NCBI GenBank assembly: GCA_023241745.1
Contig: JALQCY010000003.1
Location: 517,416 to 581,415 of the forward strand
DNA from: Isoptericola peretonis
GTDB taxonomy: Bacteria > Actinomycetota > Actinomycetes > Actinomycetales > Cellulomonadaceae
DNA: 64,000 nt
Direction: 5' to 3'
Both the position numbers and the translations under genes were made by a program. The notes beneath the pieces are model-generated. The model did no database searches. It was given only the letters and a program-made list of their open reading frames with translations, and was not told where the DNA came from. This document shows, piece by piece, positions 54,369-63,957 of this stretch; positions within the stretch are counted from its first letter, which is position 1; every line of letters begins with the position of its first letter.

Positions 54369-54484
54369 GACACTCCTCCGTCGTCGAGCGGCACCCACTA
54401 TGGCGGAAACGCCCCGCTTCGGTCCATGTCCGCCCATGCCTGACCGCGCCCGCCACCTGGGGAGCGCTCCCCGGGACGGGGGCG

Positions 54485-55693
54485 TCACACCCCCGGGAGG
54501 TGCTTGCGGTAGTGCGCCAGGACGACGGCCGTGGACACGACGCCGAGCGCGACCAGGACGACGAAGAGCTGGCCCGTCGTGAACGGCGGGGTGACGGCCG
54601 CCATGACCGCGGGCGCCAGGAAGCCGGCGTACGCGACGGCGTAGAACACCCCCGTGAGGCCGGCCAGATCGCGCGGCCCGGCGAGGCGCTGCACCTCGAG
54701 CAGCCCCGAGGACAGGCCGATCCCCATGCCCACGCCGCCCACGGCGGCGGCGGCCACGCCCCACCACAGGGAGCCGGCCGTCACGACCAGGCCCACGCAC
54801 GCCACCGCGACGGTCAGCACCGCCACGGCGACGGTGAGCCCGCGGGCGCTGTCGACGGCGTCGAGCCGCTTGGCGGCGGGCTGCACGACGGCCGCGACAC
54901 CCAGCGCGACGACGGTCAGCAGCGTGGCGTACGCCACGCCGAGGTGTCCCGCCTGCTCGCGCAGCAGCACGGGCGCGTAGCCGTAGGCGAGCGCCGCGAC
55001 GGCGAAGATCCACGGCGCGACGACGAGCACCACGCGCCGGAACCGTCGGTGCGCGGCGGCAGGCACCCGCAGCTGCGCCCACCACGGACCCTCGACGCCG
55101 CCCGCGGTGGACGTCTCCTGCACGCGGCGGACGAGCAGCAGGAACGGCGCCGCGACCGCGAGGTGCACCAGGTACGGGAGCTCCTGCGGCCACGGTCCCC
55201 ACTGGGCGAGCCCGCCCGCGACCAGCGCCCCCACGCCGGAGCCGAGCGTGAACGCCAGCGAGGCCCGCCGTGCACCGGAGCCGGCGTCCGCGGACCGGTC
55301 GAACGGCGTCTGCGACAGCTCCTTGAGCCAGCTGGTGCCCACGGCCATCGCGGTGCCGACCGTGATGCCGGACAGCAGCCGGCCCACGTAGATCGGCACG
55401 GGGCCGAGCGCCCCGAACGCGAGCACCGCGCTGGCCAGGATCGCGGTCACCACGCCGGCGAACATCACCGGTCGGCGGCCGTGCCGGTCGGACAGCGCGC
55501 CCGCGACGAGCAGCGCGGGTGCCAGCCCGAGCACGTAGACGCCCAGGAACGCGTTCACGGTGGCGTCGCCGTAGCCGTGCACCTCTTCGTACATGAGCAG
55601 CACGGGGCTGAACTGGTTGCCCGCCCACGAGCAGACGAACAGCGTGCCGAACACGCCCTTCCAGCCGCGCACGCCGGTCGCCGCGGCGGGCAT
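54485..55693 (-). CDS. MFS transporter
   Basis: 402 aa, 12 predicted membrane helices. The MFS loop motif appears as GALSDRHGRRPVMFAG between helices 2 and 3. Substrate unknown; it may export a drug or metabolite. ATG overlaps the stop of the upstream GntR gene (TGATG), so the pair is one operon and the regulator probably controls it. Confidence 0.85.
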   Translation of the reverse strand: MPAAATGVRGWKGVFGTLFVCSWAGNQFSPVLLMYEEVHGYGDATVNAFLGVYVLGLAPALLVAGALSDRHGRRPVMFAGVVTAILASAVLAFGALGPVPIYVGRLLSGITVGTAMAVGTSWLKELSQTPFDRSADAGSGARRASLAFTLGSGVGALVAGGLAQWGPWPQELPYLVHLAVAAPFLLLVRRVQETSTAGGVEGPWWAQLRVPAAAHRRFRRVVLVVAPWIFAVAALAYGYAPVLLREQAGHLGVAYATLLTVVALGVAAVVQPAAKRLDAVDSARGLTVAVAVLTVAVACVGLVVTAGSLWWGVAAAAVGGVGMGIGLSSGLLEVQRLAGPRDLAGLTGVFYAVAYAGFLAPAVMAAVTPPFTTGQLFVVLVALGVVSTAVVLAHYRKHLPGV

Positions 55694-56352
55694 CAGAGGA
55701 TGCCCCGGTGCCGGCGCACGTGCGTGTGCACGAGCTCGCAGAGGGCGTCGGCGTCGCCGTGCTCGACGGCGGCGAGCATGGCCTCGTGGTCGGCCAGCGA
55801 CGAGGCCACCTCCTCGGGCCCGACGTGCAGCAGCTGGGCGCGCAGGCGGTGCTGCTTGTCGCGCAGCAGGTCGTAGAGCTGGACGGCGGTCTGGTTGCGC
55901 GACGCCGCCACGAGCAGGGCGTGGAACGCGCCGTCGGCCGCGACGAACGCGTCTACGTCGCCCCCCGTGGCGGCCTCCCGCTGGGTCGCGACGTTGGCGC
56001 GCAGCGCGTCGAGGACGGCGGAGGGCGGGGAACCGTGCGCGAGCGCGCGCCGCGCCGTGGACAGCTCGATGGCCTCGCGCATCTCGAGCACGTCCCGCGC
56101 CTCGTCGGGGGCCATGGGCAGGACGGCGGCGCCGCGGCGGGGCGCGACGGCGAGCAGCCGCTCGGCGTCGAGCCGCAGGAACGCCTCGTGCACCGGGGTA
56201 CGGCTGATGCCGAGCTCCGCGGCGACGTCGCCCTCCGACAGGAGGCGACCGCCCGGGACCTCGCCCGAGAGGATCTTCGCCTTGGTGTGCCGGTAGGCGC
56301 GCTCGGCGGCGCTGGGGGAGGGCGCCGTGGGCGGCCCGGGACGCTCGGTCAC
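55693..56352 (-). CDS. GntR-family (FCD domain) transcriptional regulator
   Basis: 219 aa. GntR winged helix (AYRHTKAKILSGEVPGGRLL, SEGDVAAELGISRTPVHEAF, LRLDAERLL) followed by an FCD all-helical effector domain (LEMREAIELSTARRALAHGS, ending ELVHTHVRRH). GTG 56352 is chosen; ATG 56373 is an alternative. Transcribed with the MFS gene. A perfect 14-bp palindrome lies just upstream. Confidence 0.83.
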   Translation of the reverse strand: MTERPGPPTAPSPSAAERAYRHTKAKILSGEVPGGRLLSEGDVAAELGISRTPVHEAFLRLDAERLLAVAPRRGAAVLPMAPDEARDVLEMREAIELSTARRALAHGSPPSAVLDALRANVATQREAATGGDVDAFVAADGAFHALLVAASRNQTAVQLYDLLRDKQHRLRAQLLHVGPEEVASSLADHEAMLAAVEHGDADALCELVHTHVRRHRGIL

Positions 56353-56377
56353 CCGAGGCAACCTATGTCGCATCCAA

Positions 56378-56391
56378 GCTTGCATGCAAGC
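56378..56391. promoter_or_regulatory. Palindrome GCTTGCATGCAAGC, candidate GntR operator
   Basis: A perfect 14-bp palindrome 26 bp upstream of the GntR start and 60 bp upstream of the divergent nuclease-helicase gene. Core TTGCATGCAA fits symmetric sites bound by FCD-type GntR proteins. Confidence 0.55.
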
Positions 56392-56450
56392 GCCTCCCGA
56401 CTCGTACCGCTCGGGACGGGGATGTCGGTCCTCGCTGGTAGACCGGGGGC

Positions 56451-59400
56451 ATGTTCCTCCTCGACGCGCCCGGCCACGCCACCGCCCCCCTCGGGGAGCA
56501 AGCGGTGGTGCACTCCGCGAGCGACCTCGTCGTCGCCGCCGAGTGCGAGTTCCGGCTGCTGCGCCGACTCGACGAGCTGCTCGGACGCGTGCCGCGGCCG
56601 GAGCGCGAGGACGACGTGATGCTGGCAAGGACCGCCGCGCTCGGCGCGGCGCACGAGCGGCGGGTGCTGGACGAGTACGTGGCACGGTTCGGGAGGGCGG
56701 GCCATGACCGGGCGCCGGGCGGCGTGGTCGAGGTGGAGCCGCCCGGGCGGCTCACCCGCGAGGGCCTCGAGGCCGCGCACGGCGCCACGCTGGCCGCCGT
56801 CGAGGCCGGGGCCGATGTCGTCGCGCAGGCGTCGTTCTTCGACGGCGAGTTCCACGGCCGCGCCGACTTCCTGGTGCGCGACCCCCTCGGCGACCCGGAG
56901 GTGGGCCCCGGGCGGCCGGGGGAGCACGCGGCGGCGCCGCTGCCGCGGTACGCGGTGCTCGACACCAAGCTCGCGCGGCGGGCGAAGGTGACGGCGCTGC
57001 TCCAGCTCGCGGCGTACGCCGACCAGCTCGCCGCCGCGCGCGTCGACCCGACGGACGCCGTCCACCTGGTGCTCGGGACCCGCGTCACCACCTCCCACCG
57101 CCTCGCCGAGCTGCTCCCCGTGCTGCGGCGACGACGGGCCCGGCTGCGCGACGTCGTCGCCGCGCACCGCGCAGACGACGGCCCGCTCGCCTGGGGCGAC
57201 GAGCGGTTCACCGCCTGCGGGCGCTGCGAGGCGTGCGCCGAGCAGGCCGCGGCGCTCCGCGACGTGCTGCTGGTCGGCGGGGTCTACGAGGCGCAGCGTG
57301 CCCGGCTGGTCGCGGGCGGCATCACGACGATCGACGCCCTCGCCGCTGCCGAGGAACCGCCGGAGGGCATGCCCGCCCGGAGCTTCGAGCGGGTGCGCGA
57401 GCAGGCGCGGCTGCAGCTCGGCACCAGCGCCGGCGACGGCGAGGTCGCCTACGACGACCACGGCGAGCCCGCCGTCATCCGCTGGTCGCTGCCCGACACG
57501 TCGGCGGTGCGCCGGCTGCCGCCGCCCAGCCCCGGTGACGTCTTCTTCGACTTCGAGGGCGACCCCCTGTGGTCCGACCCGCAGGGCGAGCAGTGGGGCC
57601 AGCAGACCGGCCTCGACTACCTGTTCGGCCTGGTCGAACGTCCGGCGGCCGACGGCCCGACCGACAGCGCCGCGCCGCCGTTCCGCGCCTTCTGGGCCCA
57701 CGACCTCGCCCAGGAGCGGCAGGCCCTCGTGGACTTCGTGGACTACCTCACCGAGCGGCGCCGACAGTACCCCGACCTGCACGTGTATCACTACGCGTCG
57801 TACGAGCGGGTGCACCTGCTGTCCATCGCGGCCCGGCACGGCGTCTACGAGGAGGAGGTGGACCAGCTGCTGCGCGACGGCGTGCTCGTGGACCTCTACG
57901 CGGTGGTGCGGTCCTCGCTGCGCATCTCCGACCGCTCCAAGTCCATCAAGAAGCTCGAGCCGCTCTACATGGGCGACGAGCTGCGGTCGGGCGTCACCAC
58001 CGCCGCGGCGTCGATCGTCGCGTACGCCGAGTACACGGCGCTGCGGGACGCCGGCCGCACGGACGAGGCCGAGGCGCTGCTGCGCGGGATCGCCGACTAC
58101 AACCGCTACGACTGCGTCTCCACGCTGCGGCTGCTCGACTGGCTGCGCCGCGCCGCGGACGTCGTCGACGCGCGGTCGGGCGCCGCGTCCGACGAGCTCG
58201 CGCACGACGGCGAAGGCAGGGCGGCCCGTGACGTGCGCGGCGCGGAGCACGGCGCCGCCGCGGTCGAGGAGACGGCCCGGCAGGCCGCGGCCCGCGAGGG
58301 GCGCGAGCGGCGGCTGGAGCTGGAGGCCGCGGTCCGCGACCGCGTCGGCGAGGACCGCGGCACCCGCGACGACGAGGCCCAGGCGCTGGCGATGATCGGC
58401 GCGTCGCTCGGGTACTGGCGCCGCGAGAGCAAGCCCTTCTGGCACGAGCACTACTCGCGGCTCGAGCTGCCGACGGACGAGTGGCAGGGGCGCCGCAACA
58501 CGTTTCACGTGGAACGGGCCGCGGTGCTCCAGGACTGGGCCGTCGAGGACGGACGCCGGGCGCCCGCGCGGGTCCTCGAGCTGGTCGGCCGGCTGTCGGA
58601 GGGGTCCGAGCTCGCGGTCGGGGCCGCGCCGTTCGTCCTCTACGACGACCCCGCACCCGAGGCCATGACCGTGCCCGTGAACGCCGTGCGGGGCTTCCAC
58701 GGCGGCGCGACGATCATCGACGCGGTACGTCGCGAGACGGAGGCGGGAGAGCGGGACGTCCTGGTGCTGCGCGAGCAGGCGCGCGTGGGCGCGGCGCCCT
58801 ACTCCGACCTGCCGATGGCCCTCACCCCGTCCAGCGGCCCGCGCGCGGACCCGCAGGAGCAGGCGCTCGAGGAGGCGACGCGGCGCGCGCTGGCCCGGTG
58901 GGACGCCGACCGCACCGTGCCCGACGGCCCGGCCACCGACCTGATGCGCCGGCGGCCCCCGCGCCTGGTCGGCGGGGGGCCCCTGCCGGCCGTCGCCGGC
59001 GACGACTTCACCGGCGCGGTGCTCGACGCGACGCGCCGGCTCGACCGCTCGTACCTCGCGGTCCAGGGGCCGCCCGGCACCGGGAAGACGCACGTCGGCT
59101 CGCACGTGGTCGCCGCGCTCGTGGCCGAGGGCTGGCGGGTGGGCGTCGTCGCGCAGTCGCACGCCGCGGTCGAGAACATGCTGCGCGCCGTCGTCGAGAA
59201 GGCGGGGGTGCCCGTCGACCGGGTGGCCAAGAAGAGACAGTCGGACGGCGTGTCGTCCTCGGCGGTGTGCGCGGAGCTGTCGGGCGACGACCTGGCCGAG
59301 TTCTCCCGCCGCGGGCCCGGCGTCGTCGGCGGCACGGCCTGGGACTTCGCCCACCCCGGTCGCTGGCCCGAGGAGGACCTGGACCTGTTGGTCGTGGACG

Positions 59401-60194
59401 AGGCGGGCCAGTTCTCGATCGCCGCCACGACAGCCGTGGCGCGGGCGGCGAAGCGGCTCCTGCTGCTCGGCGACCCGCAACAGCTGCCGCAGGTCAGCCG
59501 CGGCCGGCACCCCGAGCCGGTGGACCGCTCCTCGCTCGGCTGGCTCGCGGACGGTCACGACGTGCTGCCCGACGGGCTGGGCTACTTCCTGGCACGGTCG
59601 TGGCGGATGCACCCCGCGCTGTGCGACGCGGTGTCCCAGCTTGCCTACGAGGGACGGCTGCGGGCCCACGAGACCGCCGCCACCCGGAGCCTCGCCGGCG
59701 TCGCGCCCGGCGTGCACCACGTGCCGGTGCGGCACGAGGGCCGCGCCGTCGCGTCGCCCGAGGAGGCGCAGGAGGTGGTCCGGCAGGTCGTCGGGGTGCT
59801 CGGCCGTGCGTGGACGCCCGGCACCGGACAGCCGCCGCGGCCGCTGGGCGAACGGGACGTCGTGGTGCTCGCCGCCTACAACGCCCAGGTGTGGGCCGTG
59901 CGGCGCGCGTTGGAGGCGGCAGGGCTCCATGACGTGCGCGTCGGCACGGTCGACCGGTTCCAGGGCACCGAGGCGCCCGTCGCGATCGTGACCCTCGCGG
60001 CCTCGTCGCCGCACGACGTCCCGCGCGGCACCGGCTTCCTGCTCTCCCGCCACCGCATCAACGTGGCCGTCTCGCGGGGCCAGTGGTGCGCGATCGTCGT
60101 GCGCTCCCCGGACCTGACCGACTACCTGCCCCGCACCCCGGAGGGGCTGGGCCGGCTGGGTGCGTTCCTCGCCCTGTGCGAGCGGGCGGTCTAG
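56451..60194 (+). CDS. TM0106-type RecB-like nuclease fused to RNase H-like and SF1 helicase domains
   Basis: 1247 aa. N-terminal RecB-like nuclease (GRADFLV, then VLDTKLARRAKVTALLQLAA). Middle RNase H-like exonuclease with VFFDFEGDPL, HVYHYASYERVHLL and YNRYDCVSTLRLL as candidate acidic sites. C-terminal superfamily 1 helicase: Walker A GPPGTGKT at 873-880, VVDEAGQ near 982, LLLLGDPQQLPQ, SWRMHP and the final VGTVDRFQGTEAPV, NVAVSRGQ. It likely acts on branched or blocked nucleic acids; exact role unknown. Its stop codon overlaps that of the convergent gene (CTAG). Confidence 0.85.
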   Translation: MFLLDAPGHATAPLGEQAVVHSASDLVVAAECEFRLLRRLDELLGRVPRPEREDDVMLARTAALGAAHERRVLDEYVARFGRAGHDRAPGGVVEVEPPGRLTREGLEAAHGATLAAVEAGADVVAQASFFDGEFHGRADFLVRDPLGDPEVGPGRPGEHAAAPLPRYAVLDTKLARRAKVTALLQLAAYADQLAAARVDPTDAVHLVLGTRVTTSHRLAELLPVLRRRRARLRDVVAAHRADDGPLAWGDERFTACGRCEACAEQAAALRDVLLVGGVYEAQRARLVAGGITTIDALAAAEEPPEGMPARSFERVREQARLQLGTSAGDGEVAYDDHGEPAVIRWSLPDTSAVRRLPPPSPGDVFFDFEGDPLWSDPQGEQWGQQTGLDYLFGLVERPAADGPTDSAAPPFRAFWAHDLAQERQALVDFVDYLTERRRQYPDLHVYHYASYERVHLLSIAARHGVYEEEVDQLLRDGVLVDLYAVVRSSLRISDRSKSIKKLEPLYMGDELRSGVTTAAASIVAYAEYTALRDAGRTDEAEALLRGIADYNRYDCVSTLRLLDWLRRAADVVDARSGAASDELAHDGEGRAARDVRGAEHGAAAVEETARQAAAREGRERRLELEAAVRDRVGEDRGTRDDEAQALAMIGASLGYWRRESKPFWHEHYSRLELPTDEWQGRRNTFHVERAAVLQDWAVEDGRRAPARVLELVGRLSEGSELAVGAAPFVLYDDPAPEAMTVPVNAVRGFHGGATIIDAVRRETEAGERDVLVLREQARVGAAPYSDLPMALTPSSGPRADPQEQALEEATRRALARWDADRTVPDGPATDLMRRRPPRLVGGGPLPAVAGDDFTGAVLDATRRLDRSYLAVQGPPGTGKTHVGSHVVAALVAEGWRVGVVAQSHAAVENMLRAVVEKAGVPVDRVAKKRQSDGVSSSAVCAELSGDDLAEFSRRGPGVVGGTAWDFAHPGRWPEEDLDLLVVDEAGQFSIAATTAVARAAKRLLLLGDPQQLPQVSRGRHPEPVDRSSLGWLADGHDVLPDGLGYFLARSWRMHPALCDAVSQLAYEGRLRAHETAATRSLAGVAPGVHHVPVRHEGRAVASPEEAQEVVRQVVGVLGRAWTPGTGQPPRPLGERDVVVLAAYNAQVWAVRRALEAAGLHDVRVGTVDRFQGTEAPVAIVTLAASSPHDVPRGTGFLLSRHRINVAVSRGQWCAIVVRSPDLTDYLPRTPEGLGRLGAFLALCERAV

Positions 60195-61018
60195 AACCCT
60201 CCGAAGTCGCCGCCACCGCCGAAGTCGCCCCCGAAGTCGCCGAACCCGCCGCCGGCGTCGCCACCCCCGTACCCGGGGTCGCCCCCCGCGGCCTCCGTGT
60301 ACCCGGCGTCACCGCCCGCGTCGGCTCCGGCGTCGCCGCCCTCCGCCCCGGCGTCACCGCCCTCCGCCCCGGCGTCACCGCCCTCTGCCCCGGCGTCGCC
60401 ACCTTCCGAGCCGGCGTCGCCGGCGAAGTCCTGGGACGGGTCGCCGAAGGCGGGGCCGAACATGGCGTTCGCGACGGCGGAGCCGATGACGACGCCCGCC
60501 ACCGTGCCGAGCAGGCTCCCGCCGACCATCGAACCGAAACCGGGACCGCGCGCCCCGGCGCCGTACCCGCCGCCGGGGCCGCCCTGGCCGCGGAACCGCT
60601 GCTCCAGGGTGCCGGGGTTGCGCATCTCGGCCCGGGTGGCCATGCGGGCGAGCGACTGCGGGTCGTCGGACGTGGCGCGCTCGCTCGCGGGGAGGCCGGA
60701 CCCGAGCTCGTCGAGCACGCGCCGGCGCTGCTCGGGAGTCAGGCGGGCGAAGGCTTCGGCGTGCGCCTGCTCGACGGCGTCCGGCGGGGCCGTGCGCAGC
60801 AGGTAGCGGTAGCGCTCGACGGCCACCTCGTCGGGGTCGCGCTGGGCCGCCGGGACGCCGCCGGGGCGGCCGGCGGGCTGCTGGCCGGGGTGCGGCGCGT
60901 AGCCGTGCTTGCCAGGCGCGTCGCCGGCGTACGGCCGGCCGTCTTCGGGCCGTCCGGGTACGCCGTGGAACGAGTGCTCGTCGCGCGTCCTGCCGAGGAG
61001 TCTGTCGAGGAATCCCAT
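60191..61018 (-). CDS. Glycine-rich repeat protein of unknown function
   Basis: 275 aa. Starts MGFLDRLLGRTRDEHSF, a likely amphipathic helix. A middle helical region (YRYLLRTAPPDAVEQAHAEA, RLTPEQRRRVLDELG) is followed by a weakly hydrophobic Gly-rich segment (GSMVGGSLLGTVAGVVIG). The C-terminal third has heptad units GGDAGAE encoded by 21-bp tandem repeats and then GFGDFGGDFGG. No known domain recognised. ATG 61018. Confidence 0.65.
   Translation of the reverse strand: MGFLDRLLGRTRDEHSFHGVPGRPEDGRPYAGDAPGKHGYAPHPGQQPAGRPGGVPAAQRDPDEVAVERYRYLLRTAPPDAVEQAHAEAFARLTPEQRRRVLDELGSGLPASERATSDDPQSLARMATRAEMRNPGTLEQRFRGQGGPGGGYGAGARGPGFGSMVGGSLLGTVAGVVIGSAVANAMFGPAFGDPSQDFAGDAGSEGGDAGAEGGDAGAEGGDAGAEGGDAGADAGGDAGYTEAAGGDPGYGGGDAGGGFGDFGGDFGGGGDFGGF
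60330..60413. repeat. Four 21-bp tandem repeats inside the glycine-rich gene
   Basis: Units at 60330-60350, 60351-60371, 60372-60392 and 60393-60413 share GCGTCxCCGCCCTCCGCCCCG-like sequence, the first three being almost identical. They keep the frame (seven residues each) and could vary in number by slippage. Confidence 0.8.
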
Positions 61019-61063
61019 GACGGTCCAACGATCGTCATGACGCCTCCGTTCCCGGGAACGGCG

Positions 61064-61126
61064 ACGGCCCGCCCCCGACGAGCGGGGACGGGCCGTGCGG
61101 CTCACGCGGCCGGCGACAGCCGGCCG
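61064..61126 (-). terminator. Double hairpin after the cold shock gene
   Basis: Nearest the gene is CGGCCGGC-GACA-GCCGGCCG (61107-61126), a perfect 8-bp stem. Next comes a 14-bp stem with one mismatch (61064-61077 with 61083-61096). Both follow the cspA-type stop on the minus strand, suggesting an efficient terminator. Confidence 0.7.
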
Positions 61127-61136
61127 GGAGGTGAGA

Positions 61137-61340
61137 TCAGAGCGGGCGGACGTTCTCCGCCTGCGGGCCCTTCGGGCCCTGGGTCACGTCGAACTCGACG
61201 CGCTGCTCCTCGTCGAGGGACCGGTAGCCCTGCGACTGGATCGCGGAGAAGTGGACGAACACGTCAGCCGAGCCGTCCTCGGGGGCGATGAAGCCGTAGC
61301 CCTTCTCGCTGTTGAACCACTTCACGGTTCCGGTGGCCAT
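61137..61340 (-). CDS. Cold shock protein (CspA family)
   Basis: 67 aa. Complete CSD fold: [20 protein letters not shown] with RNP1, then [20 protein letters not shown] with RNP2, and [11 protein letters not shown]. It is a nucleic-acid chaperone that melts RNA structures. AAGGAGT lies six bases upstream of the ATG. It has a long (about 200 bp or more) upstream region. Confidence 0.95.
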   Translation of the reverse strand: MATGTVKWFNSEKGYGFIAPEDGSADVFVHFSAIQSQGYRSLDEEQRVEFDVTQGPKGPQAENVRPL

Positions 61341-61619
61341 GCTTACTCCTTCAAGAGGTGTCGACGACCTCGACCGTCGAGATCGCGCATCACGGTGAAT
61401 CGTCGTCAACTCTTGAGACCAAGGTCCGCCGGACGGCTGCGTCAATCCTGACGACGCGACCGTCGTGGCGCAGACGGAGGACCGTCCGGTACGAGCGAGG
61501 CACTGCAACGGGCACAACGGTACGCGAGCGCGAGCACGGGCACCAGTGTTGACGCCCAGGTGGTCCACAGGGTGGGCACGTGCGCGGCGGACGGGGCGCC
61601 CGGCCGATACAAAGGAGGC
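61341..61619. promoter_or_regulatory. Divergent region upstream of the cold shock and aldo/keto reductase genes
   Basis: 279 bp. Contains TCAAGAG (61349-61355) and a matching CTCTTGA about 60 bp further, which could pair in the cspA 5' untranslated RNA, and the strong AAAGGAGG ribosome site of the reductase at its right edge. No gene supported. Confidence 0.4.
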
Positions 61620-62474
61620 ATGACCACATCGCCCGTCCCCTCTGTCCCCCTTGCCGCCGGCGTCGAGATCCCCCAGGTGGGCCTGGGCGTCTTCCAGGTA
61701 CCGGACGACGGCACCCAGGCGAACGTCGAGCAGGCCCTCGAGCTGGGCTACCGGCACGTCGACACGGCCGCCGGCTACTACAACGAGGCCGGCGTGGGCG
61801 CCGCGCTGCGCGCGTCGGGGCTCCCGCGCGAGGACGTCTTCCTCACCACGAAGCTGCGCAACGGCGACCAGGGCTTCGAGCAGGCGCTGCGCGCCTTCGA
61901 CGACTCGCGCCGCGCGCTCGGCGTCGACCAGGTGGACCTCTACCTGATCCACTGGCCGGTCCCGAGCAACGACCTGTACGTCGAGACCTGGCGCGCGTTC
62001 GAGAAGCTCCTCGCCGAGGGCGCGGTGCGCGCGATCGGCGTCTCGAACTTCCTGGTGGAGCACCTCGACCGGCTCGTCGCGGAGACCGACGTCCCGCCCG
62101 CCGTCAACCAGGTCGAGGTGCACCCCACGTTCCAGCAGGTCGCGCTGCAGCAGCGCTGCCGCGAGCTGGGGGTCGTCGTCGAGGCCTACTCCCCGTTGGG
62201 GCGGGGCGCCGACCTCGATGCGCCGGCCGTGGTCGCGGCGGCCACGGAGCTCGGGGTCACCCCGGCCCAGGTCGTGCTGCGCTGGGCCGTGCAGCAGGGT
62301 CGCGTCGTCATCCCCAAGTCGCTGTCGGTCGAGCGGCAGGCCACCAACCTGGACCTCTTCTCCTTCGAGCTGTCGCCCGAGCAGGTGGCGTCGATCGACG
62401 CCCTGGAGGCGGGCGTCGCGGGCCGTACCGGGGCCGACCCGGCCACGGCGTCATTCACGCAGTTCCGCGACTGA
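61620..62474 (+). CDS. Aldo/keto reductase
   Basis: 284 aa. Active-site tetrad residues are visible: Asp and Tyr in [11 protein letters not shown], Lys in TTKLRN, and His in LIHWPVP. NADPH-binding [14 protein letters not shown] is present near the C-terminus. The length is typical of AKR5-like 2,5-diketogluconate reductase enzymes. ATG 61620 follows AAAGGAGG closely. Substrate unknown. Confidence 0.9.
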   Translation: MTTSPVPSVPLAAGVEIPQVGLGVFQVPDDGTQANVEQALELGYRHVDTAAGYYNEAGVGAALRASGLPREDVFLTTKLRNGDQGFEQALRAFDDSRRALGVDQVDLYLIHWPVPSNDLYVETWRAFEKLLAEGAVRAIGVSNFLVEHLDRLVAETDVPPAVNQVEVHPTFQQVALQQRCRELGVVVEAYSPLGRGADLDAPAVVAAATELGVTPAQVVLRWAVQQGRVVIPKSLSVERQATNLDLFSFELSPEQVASIDALEAGVAGRTGADPATASFTQFRD

Positions 62475-62658
62475 CGCCCCTCTCGGATCGCCGTCCTGCG
62501 GGGCGCGGGGAGGGCGGAGTGTGACGCAGGTAACAGGTTCGTCACGATCTTCAGGGAGTGACCCACGCGACACGTCGGCGACATACAGTCTCGCTACGTT
62601 CAGCGGCACTGAATGCGGTGTTGAGCCGCGAATGTCCCACCTCCAAAAGGGGAACAGC

Positions 62659-63951
62659 ATGATCCGACGCACCACGGCCGCCAAGGGCTTGGCCCTCGCG
62701 GCAGTTCTCAGCCTGGGCCTCACAGCGTGTGCCTCTTCCGACGGCGGCAGCGGCGACAGCACCGAGGAGGGCGGTGGCTCGGCGGAACCGTTGAAGATCG
62801 GCACGATCCTCCCGGTCACCGGCACGCTCGCCTTCCTCGGCCCGCCGGAGATCGCCGGCGTGGGCCTCGCCATCGACGACATCAACGCCGCCGGCGGCGT
62901 CCTCGGCGAGGACGTCACCGTCGAGTGGGGCGACTCCGGCGACAGCACCGACCTCTCGGTGGCGAGCAGCACGGCCACCGACCTCATCGGCAAGGGTGTC
63001 TCCGTCGTCATCGGCGCGGCGTCCTCGGCTGTCTCGCTCGGCGTCGTCGACCAGTTCGCCGAGGCCAGCGTTATGCAGATCTCGCCCGCGAACACCGCGG
63101 CGGACCTGTCCGGGTACGGGGACTTCTTCGCCCGCACGGCACCGCCCGACACGGTCCAGGGTCCGGCGCACGCCGACCTCATCATGGGCGACGGCCACTG
63201 CAAGGTCGGGTTCCTCGTGCAGAACGAGGCCTACGGCCTGGGCCTGCGCGACTACGTCCAGGAAGCGCTCGAGGCGGGCGGCTGCGAGGCGGTCTACGGC
63301 GGCAACGGCGAGGGCCACGAGTTCGCCCCCGGTGAGACGAACTTCGGCGCCCAGGTGACCGACATGCTCGCCCAGAAGCCCGACGCCATCTCGATCATCG
63401 CGTTCGAGGAGACGACGGCGATCGTCAACGAGCTCGTCTCGCAGGGCTGGGACTTCAACGGCACCACCTACTTCGTCGACGGCAACCTCTCCAACTACGG
63501 CGACGACTTCGACGCGGGCACGCTCGAGGGAGTCCAGGGCACGCTGCCCGGCGCGCAGGCGGACGACGCCTTCCGCGAGCAGCTCACGGCCTGGTACTCG
63601 GAGAACGAGGACGGCGAGCTCGCCGACTTCTCGTACTCCGCGGAGTCGTACGACGCCACGATCCTCGCCGCGCTGGCCGCGGTGAAGGGCGAGGCCACGG
63701 ACGGCGAGACCATCTCGAAGAACCTCCGGGCCGTGTCCGGCGCCGACGGTGGCACCGAGGTGAACACCTTCGCCGACGGCGTCAAGGCGCTCGAGGCCGG
63801 GGAGGACATCCACTACGTCGGCAAGTCGGGCATCGGGCCGCTCAACGAGGCCAACGACCCGACGTCCGCGTTCATCGGCATCTACAAGTACGGCGCCAAC
63901 AACGAGTACACGTACGTGCGTCAGATCGAGGGCAAGATCGAGGAGAAGTGA
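62659..63951 (+). CDS. Branched-chain amino-acid type ABC transporter substrate-binding lipoprotein
   Basis: 430 aa. Signal and lipobox LTAC (MIRRTTAAKGLALAAVLSLG), Gly/Ser-rich linker, then a family 5 periplasmic-binding fold: LKIGTILPVTGTLAFLGPPE, AIDDINAAGGVLG, VSVVIGAASSAVSLGV, and ALAAVKGEATDGETI. It binds a branched-chain or similar amino acid. ATG 62659 has AAAAGGGG upstream. Permease and ATPase genes probably lie beyond the window edge. Confidence 0.88.
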   Translation: MIRRTTAAKGLALAAVLSLGLTACASSDGGSGDSTEEGGGSAEPLKIGTILPVTGTLAFLGPPEIAGVGLAIDDINAAGGVLGEDVTVEWGDSGDSTDLSVASSTATDLIGKGVSVVIGAASSAVSLGVVDQFAEASVMQISPANTAADLSGYGDFFARTAPPDTVQGPAHADLIMGDGHCKVGFLVQNEAYGLGLRDYVQEALEAGGCEAVYGGNGEGHEFAPGETNFGAQVTDMLAQKPDAISIIAFEETTAIVNELVSQGWDFNGTTYFVDGNLSNYGDDFDAGTLEGVQGTLPGAQADDAFREQLTAWYSENEDGELADFSYSAESYDATILAALAAVKGEATDGETISKNLRAVSGADGGTEVNTFADGVKALEAGEDIHYVGKSGIGPLNEANDPTSAFIGIYKYGANNEYTYVRQIEGKIEEK

Positions 63952-63957
63952 TCCCCG

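Noticed and set aside
56374-56387. CCAAGCTTGCATGC resembles the HindIII-SphI part of a common cloning vector polylinker.
   Set aside because: The match stops after 14 bases and the sequence continues as a natural perfect palindrome in a regulator promoter, with coding sequence of normal composition on both sides.
60330-60413. Tandem repeats considered as a CRISPR array.
   Set aside because: The 21-bp units are contiguous without spacers, keep the reading frame and encode a heptapeptide repeat.
61341-61619. Cold-shock riboswitch-like RNA upstream of the cold shock gene.
   Set aside because: Only a short 7-bp pairing is visible; not enough to claim a structured thermosensor.
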